From assembly GCA_028753945.1 (NCBI GenBank), contig JAPNXP010000002.1:14701624-14765623 (forward strand): a DNA stretch of 64,000 nt, written 5' to 3'. Positions within the stretch are counted from its first letter, which is position 1, and every line of letters starts with the position of its first letter. Position numbers and translations under genes: made by a program. The notes below the pieces were generated by a model. It did no database searches. It was not told the DNA's origin and worked only from the letters and a program-made list of their open reading frames with translations. Source of the DNA: Hexactinellida sp. DTS-2022 (Eukaryota; Porifera; Hexactinellida). Positions 43,737 to 55,566 of the stretch are shown one piece after another.

Positions 43737-46700
43737 ATGGCAGAACGTCTCGCCAGGTCAGAGAACAATCAAGACAATTCGGATTATCTAAAACTACCGG
43801 ATTCGCTTATTGAAGCCTCAAAAATTAGAAAACAAAACTATGACCATAAAGCAATGTATATGATTGGAGCGAGCATTGAAGCCAAGCGTGCCTGCAATGA
43901 AGCTATAATATTTGCGTACGGGGCGACGGGAACAGGAGCTTCTGCAACTTTAAATCATCTCTTCAACCTCGACATTATTCCCACAAGCGATTCAAAGTCT
44001 CAAACTACAACAGTGACTGAGTATGTATCAACACTAGAGAGCGAAGATTGGAAAGCTAAGAATCTTCGGATTTGCTTCATAAACCCACCAGGATATGGCG
44101 ATACAAAAGGAGATATGCAGGATATCATGAATCTTGCTGCAATTGAAGAATTGATTTCCAAACAAAGGCATTTAGGAACGAAATTCTATAAGTGTTACCC
44201 AAACATTGTTCTGATTACTATAAATGCAAATGATTATCGTATTCGAGGAGAACGATCGCATTTCAATAATATGCTGAATGCTCTCAAACATTTTGGATTA
44301 GTAGATACTCACAAGCCTAATTTAGTAATTGTACTGACACATGTCATGAGCATACCAAAGGGTAACTTTACCAATAAGATTCAGGAACAATCAGAATGTA
44401 TCCAAGAAATAATAAGAACAACTTTTGGCATAGAAGGAAGCATAGTTTATATTGAGAATTGCGCACAATCTTATATTCTTGAGAAAGATGGAGATTGGAC
44501 TGTTTTAGCAGATGGCACAAGACAACCGCTCAACTTATTCGAAGCCATGATTAAATTAATGAAAAATAATTGCGACGAAGTTGGAGTGGAAGCGATTAGA
44601 CTCTTCTTCCCAGATAAAAGAGTGAGAGATCCCATCGTAGGAATGGTTGTGGAGATTGGAACCGATAACGAAGAGAAAATACAGCGCTGGAGCAGAGTTA
44701 TTAACCACAAAAAACTTAGAATTCTAGACAATGATTGTACGATTGAAATTAGGGACCATCAGAGGAAAAACCCGACAATTCCTAAAGATGATCTCCTCCC
44801 CCTCATGTCAGAGCTAAATAGAGCTAAAATACTGCATCCAAATGATATCAGAGGAAAGAACATCTCTGAAATACAAAAACTGGTATGGCCGTACCAACTC
44901 ACAGTGTTAGATAAGGAAACCCTCATTTACTTGTTTGATATACAACCAGCCCAATACACACAGTTTCTAGTAGAGATTGGCCATGGGTGTTATACTAACG
45001 AAATAATGCCAACTGCAACAGAGTCAATGTTCAATTTTACAAATCGAGAAAAACCTTTGAAAATTCGTAATGGGGGAGTATACCTGCCGCATTGTATGGA
45101 AATTGAATTTTCAGAAGACACAACTGTATACTGTTACTGCCCAACATTAACTAAAGAAGAAAATCTAATCGAGGACATTGTTAAAAGTATTATTACTTTT
45201 TCAGGAATTCAATCAGAGAGTTTCACAAAGAAACAATACACATTTGTATTCATGGTAACACACACTGTATTCAATCTTCAAATACAGTTCCCAAAAGAAC
45301 TACCAGAATATCTAAACCCTGAATTGAGAAAATCATTTGAGAATCTACCATATGATTGCATTGTAGAAGTAACAGAAGAAGGAACGAACTGTCACCCACT
45401 CTACCTGGAATTCTTGCAGAAATATGGTCACTGTCTTCTAACACATTGGAATGGAGGAGGGATTGTTAGTGGCCAGATAACGGTAGAAATATTCCATTCA
45501 GATATTCCGAAAACGGAAGGGATAATTAATAATTATCTCAGAATGTATTTTACCTCATCACATCTGACCAAAGAATCATATCAAGAAGAATTAGTCAACT
45601 CTGTGGTAGAAGCATTGCATTCTGCAAAATTGACATATAAAGGAGGCATAGCCCCGCTCGTAAAAGACAACCTTCTAGGCAGGCTTAATTCAAATAAAAT
45701 AGAGGAGTGGAAACGCTCTCTTTTGGATTATCCAATCCCTTTGGAGAATATTCAACTTAGCAAACTTAACATCGCTATCTATGAAGTTCTTAAGAATTTT
45801 AGTGACGACAAGTGTGCTAAGTTAAAGCAAGTGTTGGATATAATAGCTCCGGAATACGACATCGATGATAGATTATCAGAAATGGAGGCAGATTATTTTG
45901 TAAATGATAGTGCATTTTTTGCAGTGAAACAACGGGATCCCAAACATACTATTGAACAGCCAGCTACCCCTGAGCACATGGCTACCCCTGAGCCTAGATC
46001 GCGAAGATGTAGTTTCCTCCTACAAGAAGATGAAATTCTCAGAGACTACTGCAATATAACGATGGGTGACATACTGGGAAACTCTACGAGAGAGATTGCA
46101 GCTATGAGGGCTAAGAGTAACGCAATTAACACAATACAGTATGGATTTCCAGCAAATGCTAGGGTTTGGAGGAAAAAGCATGAGGACTTTGATCCAGAGG
46201 AAATTGAGATAATAAACTTGGAAGTAGGTGATCTAGTAGAATGCGTTAGTCGGAATCAACTTCGTTTGTACGTACCTGTGCTCAATATAGCCAAAATAAT
46301 GGGGGATTTCCAATTTATTCAGGCTGATCATGATCACGGAAAAATAGTGATAGGTGAATTTAATTATATCGTAAAAGGAAACCGATTGAAGAAAGTAACT
46401 GCAAAAAAGTTAAAAATAGGAGACAAGTTGGTCTGGGCTCAACCAAGTGCAACAAAGCTTAAAATAACACACATTAAACGGTTGAGTCTGGTGAAAGAGA
46501 CAGGAAACATCCAGCCAAGTTTTAACGATAATGATTTTGTATATATTGTTGTAAATGGAATAATTTGTGGTAAACAAGGCAACGGGTGTTTCCCAGGGAA
46601 TGCAAGAGTGGTGTTGAGAGGAGGAGAGAGAGTTAGGATGGATGAATTGAAGATAGGAGACCACGTGTTATCCATCCATCCAACTACAGGCAAACCTGTC

Positions 46701-46891
46701 TACTCCAGAGTGTACCTCTGGGCACACCGAGACACACACATCACAGCCACATTCCTCCACATCACACATCCTCACGGACACCTGCACATCTCTGCTAGCC
46801 ATCTGATCCTGAGTGGAGACCAGAGGAGACCAGTGCCAGCTGATCAGTTGCGAGTGGGAGACAGTATCCACTTTCTCTCTCCCTGTCTGTC

Positions 46892-46923
<32 letters not shown>

Positions 46924-47348
46924 TGGATGGGAAGGAGGAGGGGGAGAGAGGAGACTCCCACACACTCATCTCAGTGCCCGTGCTACACATACGCACGTGT
47001 ACACAGGTGGGGTACTACGCTCCCTTCACCAACAACGGATTCATTGTGGTGGATGGCATAGCAGCCAGTGTGTACAGTCATCTCTCTACTCACTCTCAAT
47101 CAGACAGCAGCAGCAGCAGCTGGCTGTGGAGTGGCGTGTGTCGCAGTGTGACTAGTGGACTGGTGCACCAGTTTGGTATGCATAGAGTGGGTCAGTGTGT
47201 GCTGACACCAGTACGAGTGGCATGTAAGCTGGGTGCGGGGAGTGTGCTGAGTCGCCAGATGGACACAAACACACACATACACAAGTACTGTCAGTGGTTA
47301 CTCAATTTAATGGAGATCGACTCGGCGAATATTTTAGCATTACACTAA
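43737..47348 (+). CDS. pseudoGTPase-MACPF-pseudoHint-Hog protein, array member 3
   Basis: One exon, 1203 residues from the ATG at 43737 (MAERLARSENNQ); codons upstream in frame lack ATG. The GTPase fold is recognisable from RACNEAIIFAYGATGTG, but the P-loop reads GATGTGAS: the essential Lys is Ala68. The G3 Asp is also lost (FINPPGYGDT, Asn116). Nucleotide binding is therefore doubtful. The MACPF-like domain has HGCYT near its start, signature YLEFLQKYGHC at 556 and GGG six residues on, then YKGG and WKRSLLDYP. The degenerate Hint starts at about 803 (GFPANARVWRKK), with a non-Cys residue in place of the nucleophile. The intact Hint has Cys951, ten Gln and the common Hog tail. The gene may act as a regulator that pairs with catalytic members, or be decaying; it is otherwise fully open. 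Confidence 0.8.
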
Positions 47349-47695
47349 TACTATAATATTATAAATAAGTTTGAACTAATCATAGGTTTTTTGAAGGTTT
47401 TATTAAATCAATTTTAAAAAACCCATCATGTGGAATCAATTTGCATGGTAGGATGAACTATTATATTATTGTGTTGTTTAAAGTATAGTATTATAACATT
47501 GCTCGGACATAATGAGTTAAAGCTATATATGTATTGCTTATTTGGTATTAGTAATAAGTTATTATTATTAATACAGACCTGATTCGATCGTAATGCGTGT
47601 ACTTTGGACATAAAATGATTTGGTTTTGATTTACGATAAAGAACATAAATATAAATGAAATATAGTATATCTATTATATTATATTAGCTTAATTA
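47349..47695. other. Spacer between array members 3 and 4
   Basis: 347 bp of AT-rich DNA with no recognisable feature. It must hold the 3' end of member 3 and the promoter of member 4. Confidence 0.4.
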
Positions 47696-50600
47696 ATGGC
47701 GGAGAGAGACCCAATTGGTTTATCTGTTAGTGAGCATTTCGAACAATCAGAAAGAGCTGTAGTAGAAGAAATCATTCCAAACAGGGAACACTACCTGCAT
47801 CTACCTGCCAATCTATTGCAAGCATACGCAATGAAAACAAACCAACACACAGGAATGTATATGGTACAGTTAAGTATTGAGGCGCAGAGAGCTTGTAACG
47901 AAGCTATAGTATTCGTCTATGGCCTGTCTGGTCACGGTAAATCGCAGTCATTAAATCATTTATTCGGATTCCCAATTATCCCAATTGCAAAAAACAGTAA
48001 AGCGTCAGACACAAAATCTGTCACTGAATATGTAGTTAAGTTGGTAAGCGACAGCTGGGAAGTGAAAAACTTGGAAATGGGTTTCATTGACCCACCAGGT
48101 TGGGGAGATACAGAAGGGGAACACCAAGACGCTAAAAACATGGCAGCCATCCAGCAATTCATCGAGCATCACCCTCACCTAGGCTCTCGCATACACAAGT
48201 GCTATCCAAACATAATTTTAATCGCAGTGAACGCAATAGAAGAACGTTTGGATGGACCCGAAAGTGCACTTAGCAAAATGCTAAATGCTTTGAAGCAGTT
48301 GAACATCGTTGACAAAAAAAGGCCAAATATATTGTTTATACTAACACATGCAATGGCTGTACCACCATTGAATTTCGATGAAGAAATAGGCCTAAAAATT
48401 GGCATCATAAAGCGTAGTTGCAAATCCTATTTGGGAGTTGAGCCGATGGTTGTATGTCTAGAGAATAAGCCAGAAACATATGGCTTGGTTATAGATGGTG
48501 ACTGGACAGTATTGGAACGGAATGGTGAGAGACAACCACTCAATTTGTTTCGAGCGATGGTAAAGTTAATGACAAGTAACGGAGACGAAGTTGGTGTGGA
48601 AGCAGTGCGGATTTACTTTCCAAATCGAGGAGAAAACCCTCCTATAGAGAGATCTACCATTAGCGCAGATCAGATTAAATTGGATAATGTGCAGAAATGG
48701 CGACGTATTATTACTGAAAAGAGTAAAGCAATTATCAATGATGAGTGTACCAAGTTAATCAAAAAGTACGAACAAGAAAATAAAAACATACCGAAGGATA
48801 CCTTCAAACCACTCATGTACGAATTCAACAAAGCCGGAATCAATACCAAACAGAAAATACAGGGTAAAGATATTGTTGAAGTCCAGGAATTATTTTACCC
48901 CTTTATTCTTGGAGAATTGGAAATTGATTTGATAATAAGTCAATTCGGAGTTCGGTCAGTCCACTATCCAGAAATCCTTCAAGATTTTGGGACAGGCCTG
49001 TTTCGGAATGACAATACTAGATTAGCAGAAAGTCCTATTTTTCAATACGCACCAGCATTAACAAGAAAAGGCGTGATGCTCCCAGAGTGTGTACATATAC
49101 GCTACTGTGACGATACACAAGTGGTATGCAGTTGCATGACAGAAAAAGGCCAGGAAGATTCTAACTCGCTTATACCAGGTGGTATTGCACGTTTCAGACC
49201 AACAAATACAGAACAGTTACTGATTTCTCAAAACCCGCGAATGCAAAATATAGCCATAGATTTACAGAATCATAAATTCATATTTGCGATAATCCACAAT
49301 ATATTCCGTATGGACTTGCAAATGAATCAAGCAATGCTGCAACATGTCAGTAATGGATTTAAACAATCAATACAAGATCTTCCAGATCCTCAAAGTAGGG
49401 AAGAAGACCATGAGTATTTACAGTTCATCCAAACATATGGAGATTGCTTCAGGAGCACACTAGAAGGTGGCGGTATCATCACAGGAGAGATAGAACTGCA
49501 CATTCCGAAAGGTCACATTGCACAAACTGAATTGTTGGTAAAAAATCACATCCAAATTTATCTGACCACAATGAAGTGCAACCAAGCTGAAGAAACCCAA
49601 TTGATAGAAGACAGGAGCAGTAGACAAATACTAGATGAACTGTTCAAGTGCCCATTGAATTGGGCCGGTGGAACTAAACCAGAATTGTACGAAAATAATT
49701 TAAAAGAATTGAATCATGATGATTTCAGCCACTGGAAAAGATCCTTACATAGAAACCCCATAACGGTTGATAAGGTGTATTCAATAATAGGTACTAACCA
49801 CGTTTACGAGATAGTCGGTCATTTCAACAGGGATAAGGCAAAAAAAATAAAACAGTGTCTCGTACACCGTGTAGATGAAAGGGCAAACTTTAATAACAAA
49901 GAATTCGAAATCACAATGTTAATAAATGATAAAACTCAGCGACAAGATACTCCTGCACCACAAGAGGCAGTACCTCCAGAACCTGAACCTCCTAATAGAG
50001 AAGATGCAGTAAAAGCAAAAATACAGATTAATGGATACCCAAAAATAGCTATGGTAACGAGAAAAAGGGATAGAGAACAGGATGCAGAAAGAGTGAGTAT
50101 TGAACACGTGAGAGAGGGGGAATGGATTCTGTGTGTAGACGAAAATTTCAATTTGATCTATGATCAAGTGGAGCGTGCTGATATTACTGATGGGGACTTC
50201 TATTATTTAAAATTTGGGTATGGAAGAGTAAAAAACTTTATCGCAGCTAGCAAATGTAATATAATGAGCAGAAATATGAGAGCAAAGAGGGCCGACAAAA
50301 TATTGGTGAGGGACAAGGTATACTCAGTCATTATAGGTGAAGAGACACAATATAAAGAGTATGAGGTTGGGTCAGTTAGAATCTGTAAAGAACCTGGAAA
50401 TGTTCGTCTTCAAATGTACAACAAAGATGATTTGTTTTTAATAGTGGATGGAATTGTATTTGGTGAACCTGCTTGTTTCCCAGGGAATGCAAGAGTGGAG
50501 TTGAGAGGAGGAGAGAGAGTTAGGATGGATGAATTGAAGATAGGAGACTACGTGTTATCCATCCATCCAACTACAGGCAAACCTGTCTACTCCAGAGTGT

Positions 50601-50778
50601 ACCTCTGGGCACACCGAGACACACACATCACAGCCACATTCCTCCACATCACACATCCTCACGGACACCTGCACATCTCTGCTAGCCATCTGATCCTGAG
50701 TGGAGACCAGAGGAGACCAGTGCCAGCTGATCAGTTGCGAGTGGGAGACAGTATCCACTTTCTCTCTCCCTGTCTGTC

Positions 50779-50813
<35 letters not shown>

Positions 50814-51211
50814 TGGATGGGAAGGAGGAGGGGGAGAGAGGAGACTCCCACACACTCATCTCAGTGCCCGTGCTACACATACACACATGTACACAGGTGG
50901 GGTACTACGCTCCCTTCACCAACAACGGATTCATTGTGGTGGATGGCATAGCAGCCAGTGTGTACAGTCATCTCTCTACTCACTCTCAATCAGACAGCAG
51001 CAGCAGCAGCTGGCTGTGGAGTGGCGTGTGTCGCAGTGTGACTAGTGGACTGGTGCACCAGTTTGGTATGCATAGAGTGGGTCAGTGTGTGCTGACACCA
51101 GTACGAGTGGCATGTAAGTTGGGTGCGGGGAGTGCGCTGAGTCGCCAGATGGACACAAACACACACATACACAAGTACTGTCAGTGGTTGCTCAATATGT
51201 ACATGAATTAA
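47696..51211 (+). CDS. GTPase-MACPF-pseudoHint-Hog protein, array member 4
   Basis: One exon, 1171 residues. The acidic, hydrophilic N-terminus has no signal peptide. GTPase G1 is GLSGHGKS at 76-83, G3 is FIDPPGWGDTEG, and LTHAMAVPP stands at the G4 position. The MACPF-like domain has signature YLQFIQTYGDC at 574 followed by GGG, then WAGGTKPEL and HWKRSLHRNPITV, the GG...W..S...P pattern typical of the end of MACPF domains. A Pro/Glu-rich linker (PAPQEAVPPEPEPPNRE) precedes the most diverged pseudo-Hint (from about 780, GYPKIAMVTRKRDRE, no Cys). The active-type Hint has Cys927 and eleven Gln, the longest run in the array, plus one substitution GDYVLS for GDHVLS. The common Hog tail ends HKYCQWLLNMYMN. 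Confidence 0.81.
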
Positions 51212-51411
51212 GACCCAAAATAAATATTCGTATTAATTTAGTTGTGACTACGTTTCTGTATGTGGTTGTCTTGAATGTAGCTGGTTGTTTAGAATTTCAG
51301 TAACAAAATGCTATTTCAATGTTTGTGGTTTTATAATTTATATATATATATATTATAAATAGTATTTCCTGTATGATAAATAACCATTTCTCAATAAACT
51401 CGTTTAGCTAA

Positions 51412-54400
51412 ATGGCCACAAACAGCAATGACTATACGGAATTTCTTTCTTTACCTTCAAACGTCTACGAAGCAAAGGATATGAACGTTGCATTCCTAAA
51501 TGGAAGTATAACACACGAGTCAGGATTTAGAATGGTTAAAAATAGCTTGAGGGCTCAAAGAGCCTGTAATGAAGCTATAATATTTGCATATGGGTTATCT
51601 GGTGCTGGTAAGAGCTCAACTCTTAATCACTTATTTGGATTCGAAAAGGAGAAGATATTTATTGAAAATTATAATGAGACTGATACAAAATTTGTTTCAG
51701 AGTACACTGCAACAATGACAAGTGTTGAGTGGGGAGTTAGTAATTTAGAAATAGGTTTTATTGATGTTCCCGGGTGGAAAGATACAAACGGAGAGTATTA
51801 TGATGCAAGAAATCTCGCAAATATTGAACACTTTATGATAAATCACCCGTATCTCGGTTGCAAAGCATACAGGTGTTACCCCAGCATCTTACTAATAGCT
51901 ATTGACGCAACGCAAAAGAGAATGATAGGTGAAAAAGCGGATCTAAACATCATGATGAGGGCACTTTCCAAACTGAATGTCGTTGATAAAACGCGGCCAA
52001 ATGTGCTTTTCGTCCTCACAAATGTGATGAGCATACCAGCAGGAGAATACAAGGAAGCTCTAGAAACAATAGAATCAATTCTAAAAAAATTATCAAAGCA
52101 ACTTTTAGGAGTGGAAGTTAAAATAACACATATAGAAAATCATTGGAAAGCTCATAATCTCCCAAAATCAGGACATTCAACAATTTTACGAGATGGTAGC
52201 CATCAACCTGACAACGTGTTTGAAGAAATGATGGCACTTACTAGAAAATGTAATGATTCAGTGGGTCAAGAGGCAATTAAACTCTACTTTAATTCAAGGA
52301 GTAAGAATAGAAATCTAATTTGTAAGAGAAAATCTCGTCCTGAAGATCTTTCCGAATTTCAAATAAGAAAATGGGAAAATTTCTTAGCAGATGAATTTAA
52401 ATATATTCCAGATAACGAAGTTAACGAAGCACTACGTATTTATGCAAAGCAGAACCTAAAAAAATTATTCGGCAACCAATTTGTTCTCAACAAACTAATG
52501 AATGAACTACATAAGAAGGAACTCACAAATTTGAATACTCTTGCAAACTTGACACTGAATCGAATTAAAGAAAAAATGCTACCTTTCATCTTAAATGATA
52601 TCGAATGCGAAGCATTGATAAATGTCTGTGGAGTTAAACCTTTCGATCTCTCTCATATCATCGACACGATTGGATATGGTCTAAATGGAGATTTAATGGA
52701 ACAAACAAACTCCTCACTAGTTAAACTCAATAAAGAATTTCATGTTATGGCACACCTGAGATTGCCTAAATGTATGGAAGCAGGAGCTTCTATAGAAAAA
52801 ATCCGAATAAGATGCAAACGATTGGCATATCCTACACCCGAGGGGAGTGGCCAGATAACATCACCATCAACAGAAACACCCGTTAAGTACCAATTCCAGA
52901 TAATCTATAGTATCTACACAGTCAAGTTGATTCTATCTGACCATCAGCTGTTAGCGTCTCAACTCAGTCCTGGCTTCAAGGAGGCAGTGGCTGCTCTTCC
53001 CGAGAGTGGCATTGCAGAGGGGAATCTAGTGAGGAGAGAGTATGTTGACTTCCTCAACACGTATGGACACTGGGTGGTTGTTGGTTGTGAGTGTGGAGGG
53101 TGTGTAGAGGGAGAGTTGGAGATGGAAGAGAGGGAGGGTTTGCATTTACAAGAATACATCAGAACCTATATCCGCAGTTTAGTGGATAGACTAGAGTCAG
53201 AAGAAGTTGCAGAAGAAGATGCAGACGCGAATAACAATGCAGTCGGAATTATTCCTTACGATTGCATTAATGTCTTCCACCTAATAGATAATTGCAAACT
53301 CAGTTGGACTGGCGGTAAGACAATGGAAGGTCATTGGACTTTGAAAAGTCTTAGAAAGGTAGACTGGATATCATGGGTTAATTCATTAAGCGATAAAGCC
53401 AAACTAGTTAGTTCCCATCATATGAGAAACGAAATAGTTGTTCCAGTATCCGAAATCGTAATATTATTCGACAATGAAAAATCTAAAGAAATTAGACTAG
53501 CACACGAAAATCTTGACAAATCATTTGGTCAAATCTTCGATAATGATGTACTTGAATCACTACAAGAGGAGATACCATTTAGTGCAGATATCTTGGATTC
53601 GTATGACCATATATCCATGTTTGAATACGATCCAACAAATACGGACAGAACACGGAGATGTAAACAAGCAATTAGTGGGTTTCCAAACACAGCTAAACTC
53701 ATAAAAGTGGAAAATCCAAAAAACCAACCATCATTCACTTCTGTGTTAATTGGCACAATCAAACGCGGTGATTTAATACTTAGCTTACGTGGGATTAGAA
53801 CTAGATATCATAAGGTTAAAAGAGTTGTCAGCAATACAGGCCATTCCAATTATATATTTCTGAACATAAAACATGAGCAAGGAGAGATTATAATTGCTAG
53901 CAAGCAGCCGATACTTATAATTAAAGGGACACTATGCTCATATAATTTTGCAAAAAACTTACGAGTAGGAAATACAATAGCATTTTACAACTTAGATCAA
54001 AGAAAATTCAAGAGAGTGCGAGTTAATAAAATGAGCAAAGTTACATGCAGAGTTAATTACTCCATCGAAATAGAAGACAATTCAAATTTTATTTTAGATC
54101 AAATCGTGGTTGGAGATGACAACGGGTGTTTCCCAGGGAACGCAAGAGTGGTGTTGAGGGGAGGAGAGAGAGTTAGGATGAATGAATTGAAGATAGGAGA
54201 CCACGTGTTATCCATCCATCCAACTACAGGCAAACCTGTCTACTCCAGAGTGTACCTCTGGGCACACCGAGACACACACATCACAGCCACTTTCCTCCAC
54301 ATCACACATCCTCACGGACACCTGCACATCTCTGCTAGCCATCTGATCCTGAGTGGAGACCAGAGGAGACAAGTGCCAGCTGATCAGTTGCGAGTGGGAG

Positions 54401-54855
54401 ACAGTATCCACTTTCTCTCTCCCTGTCTGTCCCAGCAGCAGCAGCAGCAGCAGCTGGATGGGAAGGAGGAGGGGGGGAGAGGAGACTCCCACACACTCAT
54501 CTCAGTGCCCGTGCTACACATACACACGTGTACACAGGTGGGGTACTACGCTCCCTTCACCAACAACGGATTCATTGTGGTGGATGGCATAGCAGCCAGT
54601 GTGTACAGTCATCTCTCTACTCACTCTCAATCAGACAGCAGCAGCAGCAGCAGGCTGTGGAGTGGCGTGTGTCGCAGTGTGACTAGTGGACTGGTGCACC
54701 AGTTTGGTATGCATAGAGTGGGTCAGTGTGTGCTGACACCAGTACGAGTGGCATGTAAGTTGGGTGCGGGGAGTGTGCTGAGTCGACAGATGGACACAAA
54801 CACACACATACACAAGTACTGTCAGTGGTTACTCAACGTATACAGGAATATATGA
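51412..54855 (+). CDS. GTPase-MACPF-pseudoHint-Hog protein, array member 5
   Basis: One exon, 1147 residues, starting 200 bp after member 4. G1 is GLSGAGKS at 61-68, G3 is FIDVPGWKDTNG, and LTNVMS is at the G4 position. The MACPF-like domain carries signature YVDFLNTYGHWVVVGCECGG from 544. DNA from 52856 to about 53137 is nearly identical to members 6 and 7, although the flanks are very different, marking a conversion patch. The degenerate Hint begins about 756 (GFPNTAKLIKVEN) without Cys. The canonical Hint has Cys906 and seven Gln, with small differences (MNELKIG, RRQVPAD, EEGGRGD). The tail ends LNVYRNI, shared with member 6 together with the first bases after the stop. Intact frame throughout. 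Confidence 0.81.
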   Translation: MATNSNDYTEFLSLPSNVYEAKDMNVAFLNGSITHESGFRMVKNSLRAQRACNEAIIFAYGLSGAGKSSTLNHLFGFEKEKIFIENYNETDTKFVSEYTATMTSVEWGVSNLEIGFIDVPGWKDTNGEYYDARNLANIEHFMINHPYLGCKAYRCYPSILLIAIDATQKRMIGEKADLNIMMRALSKLNVVDKTRPNVLFVLTNVMSIPAGEYKEALETIESILKKLSKQLLGVEVKITHIENHWKAHNLPKSGHSTILRDGSHQPDNVFEEMMALTRKCNDSVGQEAIKLYFNSRSKNRNLICKRKSRPEDLSEFQIRKWENFLADEFKYIPDNEVNEALRIYAKQNLKKLFGNQFVLNKLMNELHKKELTNLNTLANLTLNRIKEKMLPFILNDIECEALINVCGVKPFDLSHIIDTIGYGLNGDLMEQTNSSLVKLNKEFHVMAHLRLPKCMEAGASIEKIRIRCKRLAYPTPEGSGQITSPSTETPVKYQFQIIYSIYTVKLILSDHQLLASQLSPGFKEAVAALPESGIAEGNLVRREYVDFLNTYGHWVVVGCECGGCVEGELEMEEREGLHLQEYIRTYIRSLVDRLESEEVAEEDADANNNAVGIIPYDCINVFHLIDNCKLSWTGGKTMEGHWTLKSLRKVDWISWVNSLSDKAKLVSSHHMRNEIVVPVSEIVILFDNEKSKEIRLAHENLDKSFGQIFDNDVLESLQEEIPFSADILDSYDHISMFEYDPTNTDRTRRCKQAISGFPNTAKLIKVENPKNQPSFTSVLIGTIKRGDLILSLRGIRTRYHKVKRVVSNTGHSNYIFLNIKHEQGEIIIASKQPILIIKGTLCSYNFAKNLRVGNTIAFYNLDQRKFKRVRVNKMSKVTCRVNYSIEIEDNSNFILDQIVVGDDNGCFPGNARVVLRGGERVRMNELKIGDHVLSIHPTTGKPVYSRVYLWAHRDTHITATFLHITHPHGHLHISASHLILSGDQRRQVPADQLRVGDSIHFLSPCLSQQQQQQQLDGKEEGGRGDSHTLISVPVLHIHTCTQVGYYAPFTNNGFIVVDGIAASVYSHLSTHSQSDSSSSSRLWSGVCRSVTSGLVHQFGMHRVGQCVLTPVRVACKLGAGSVLSRQMDTNTHIHKYCQWLLNVYRNI
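52856..53137 (+). repeat. Homogenised MACPF-core tract shared by members 5, 6 and 7
   Basis: About 282 bp that differs at only a handful of sites from 57056-57337 (member 6), and matches member 7 at about 61570-61300. On both sides members 5 and 6 fall to a distant relationship. The tract encodes the MACPF signature region. Confidence 0.85.
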
Positions 54856-55566
54856 AACTTGTTGAGCGAGTAATCGTATATTACTTTTAATTTTTAAAGA
54901 TTTATATGTCAAGTTACTTGATTGTACTAATTATAGTATTGTTACCAAAAGTTACATTTTAGGTTCATAACTAGATACTCGGCAGAATAGACCTTATAGC
55001 AAACTGAATTAATAAGCTTAACACTACTTAAGAATGTTAAAAATACACATTTTGAATTTTTTTTTACTTACCTGAGAAACTAATAGATCAACGGTGCTAG
55101 TAGATAATTTAAAAATAATTTGCTGTTCCAAGTTCTATTCTGGCCTATTGCTTGGAATTTAAGTAATCTCTACAATCAATGCCAGTAGTCAATTTCCACC
55201 TACTATATGTGAATGAATTGACTAAAAATTAACAATGAATTAGCTAAGAATTAACTCTGTAATAACAATGTAAAGTGCAAAGGAATCTTCTACACACTAA
55301 TATTGGGTTGAAGTTGAATTGGGACACGTTATTTCCATATAATTTTTCTCCATTAACCTACAAATTTTACAGTAAAATCTAAATTGGGACCTATTCGTTG
55401 TTGGATATTTATTGCGACTAACCGGTGTCCCAATTAATTGGAGTCGATGGTATATAAAATTTAGAAAATTCATTATGCAAATTGGTTTAGAGCTGATGGT
55501 AAAACAAATATCATATTACACATTAAATTTTTAATTAAGGAGCAAGAAGTAACTTTAGAACCGATA
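54856..55566. other. Spacer between array members 5 and 6
   Basis: AT-rich. The first bases past the stop (GAAACTTGTTGAG) match those after member 6. At about 55317-55445, AATTGGGACAC and GTGTCCCAATT form an inverted pair, possibly a decayed MITE. No gene. Confidence 0.45.
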
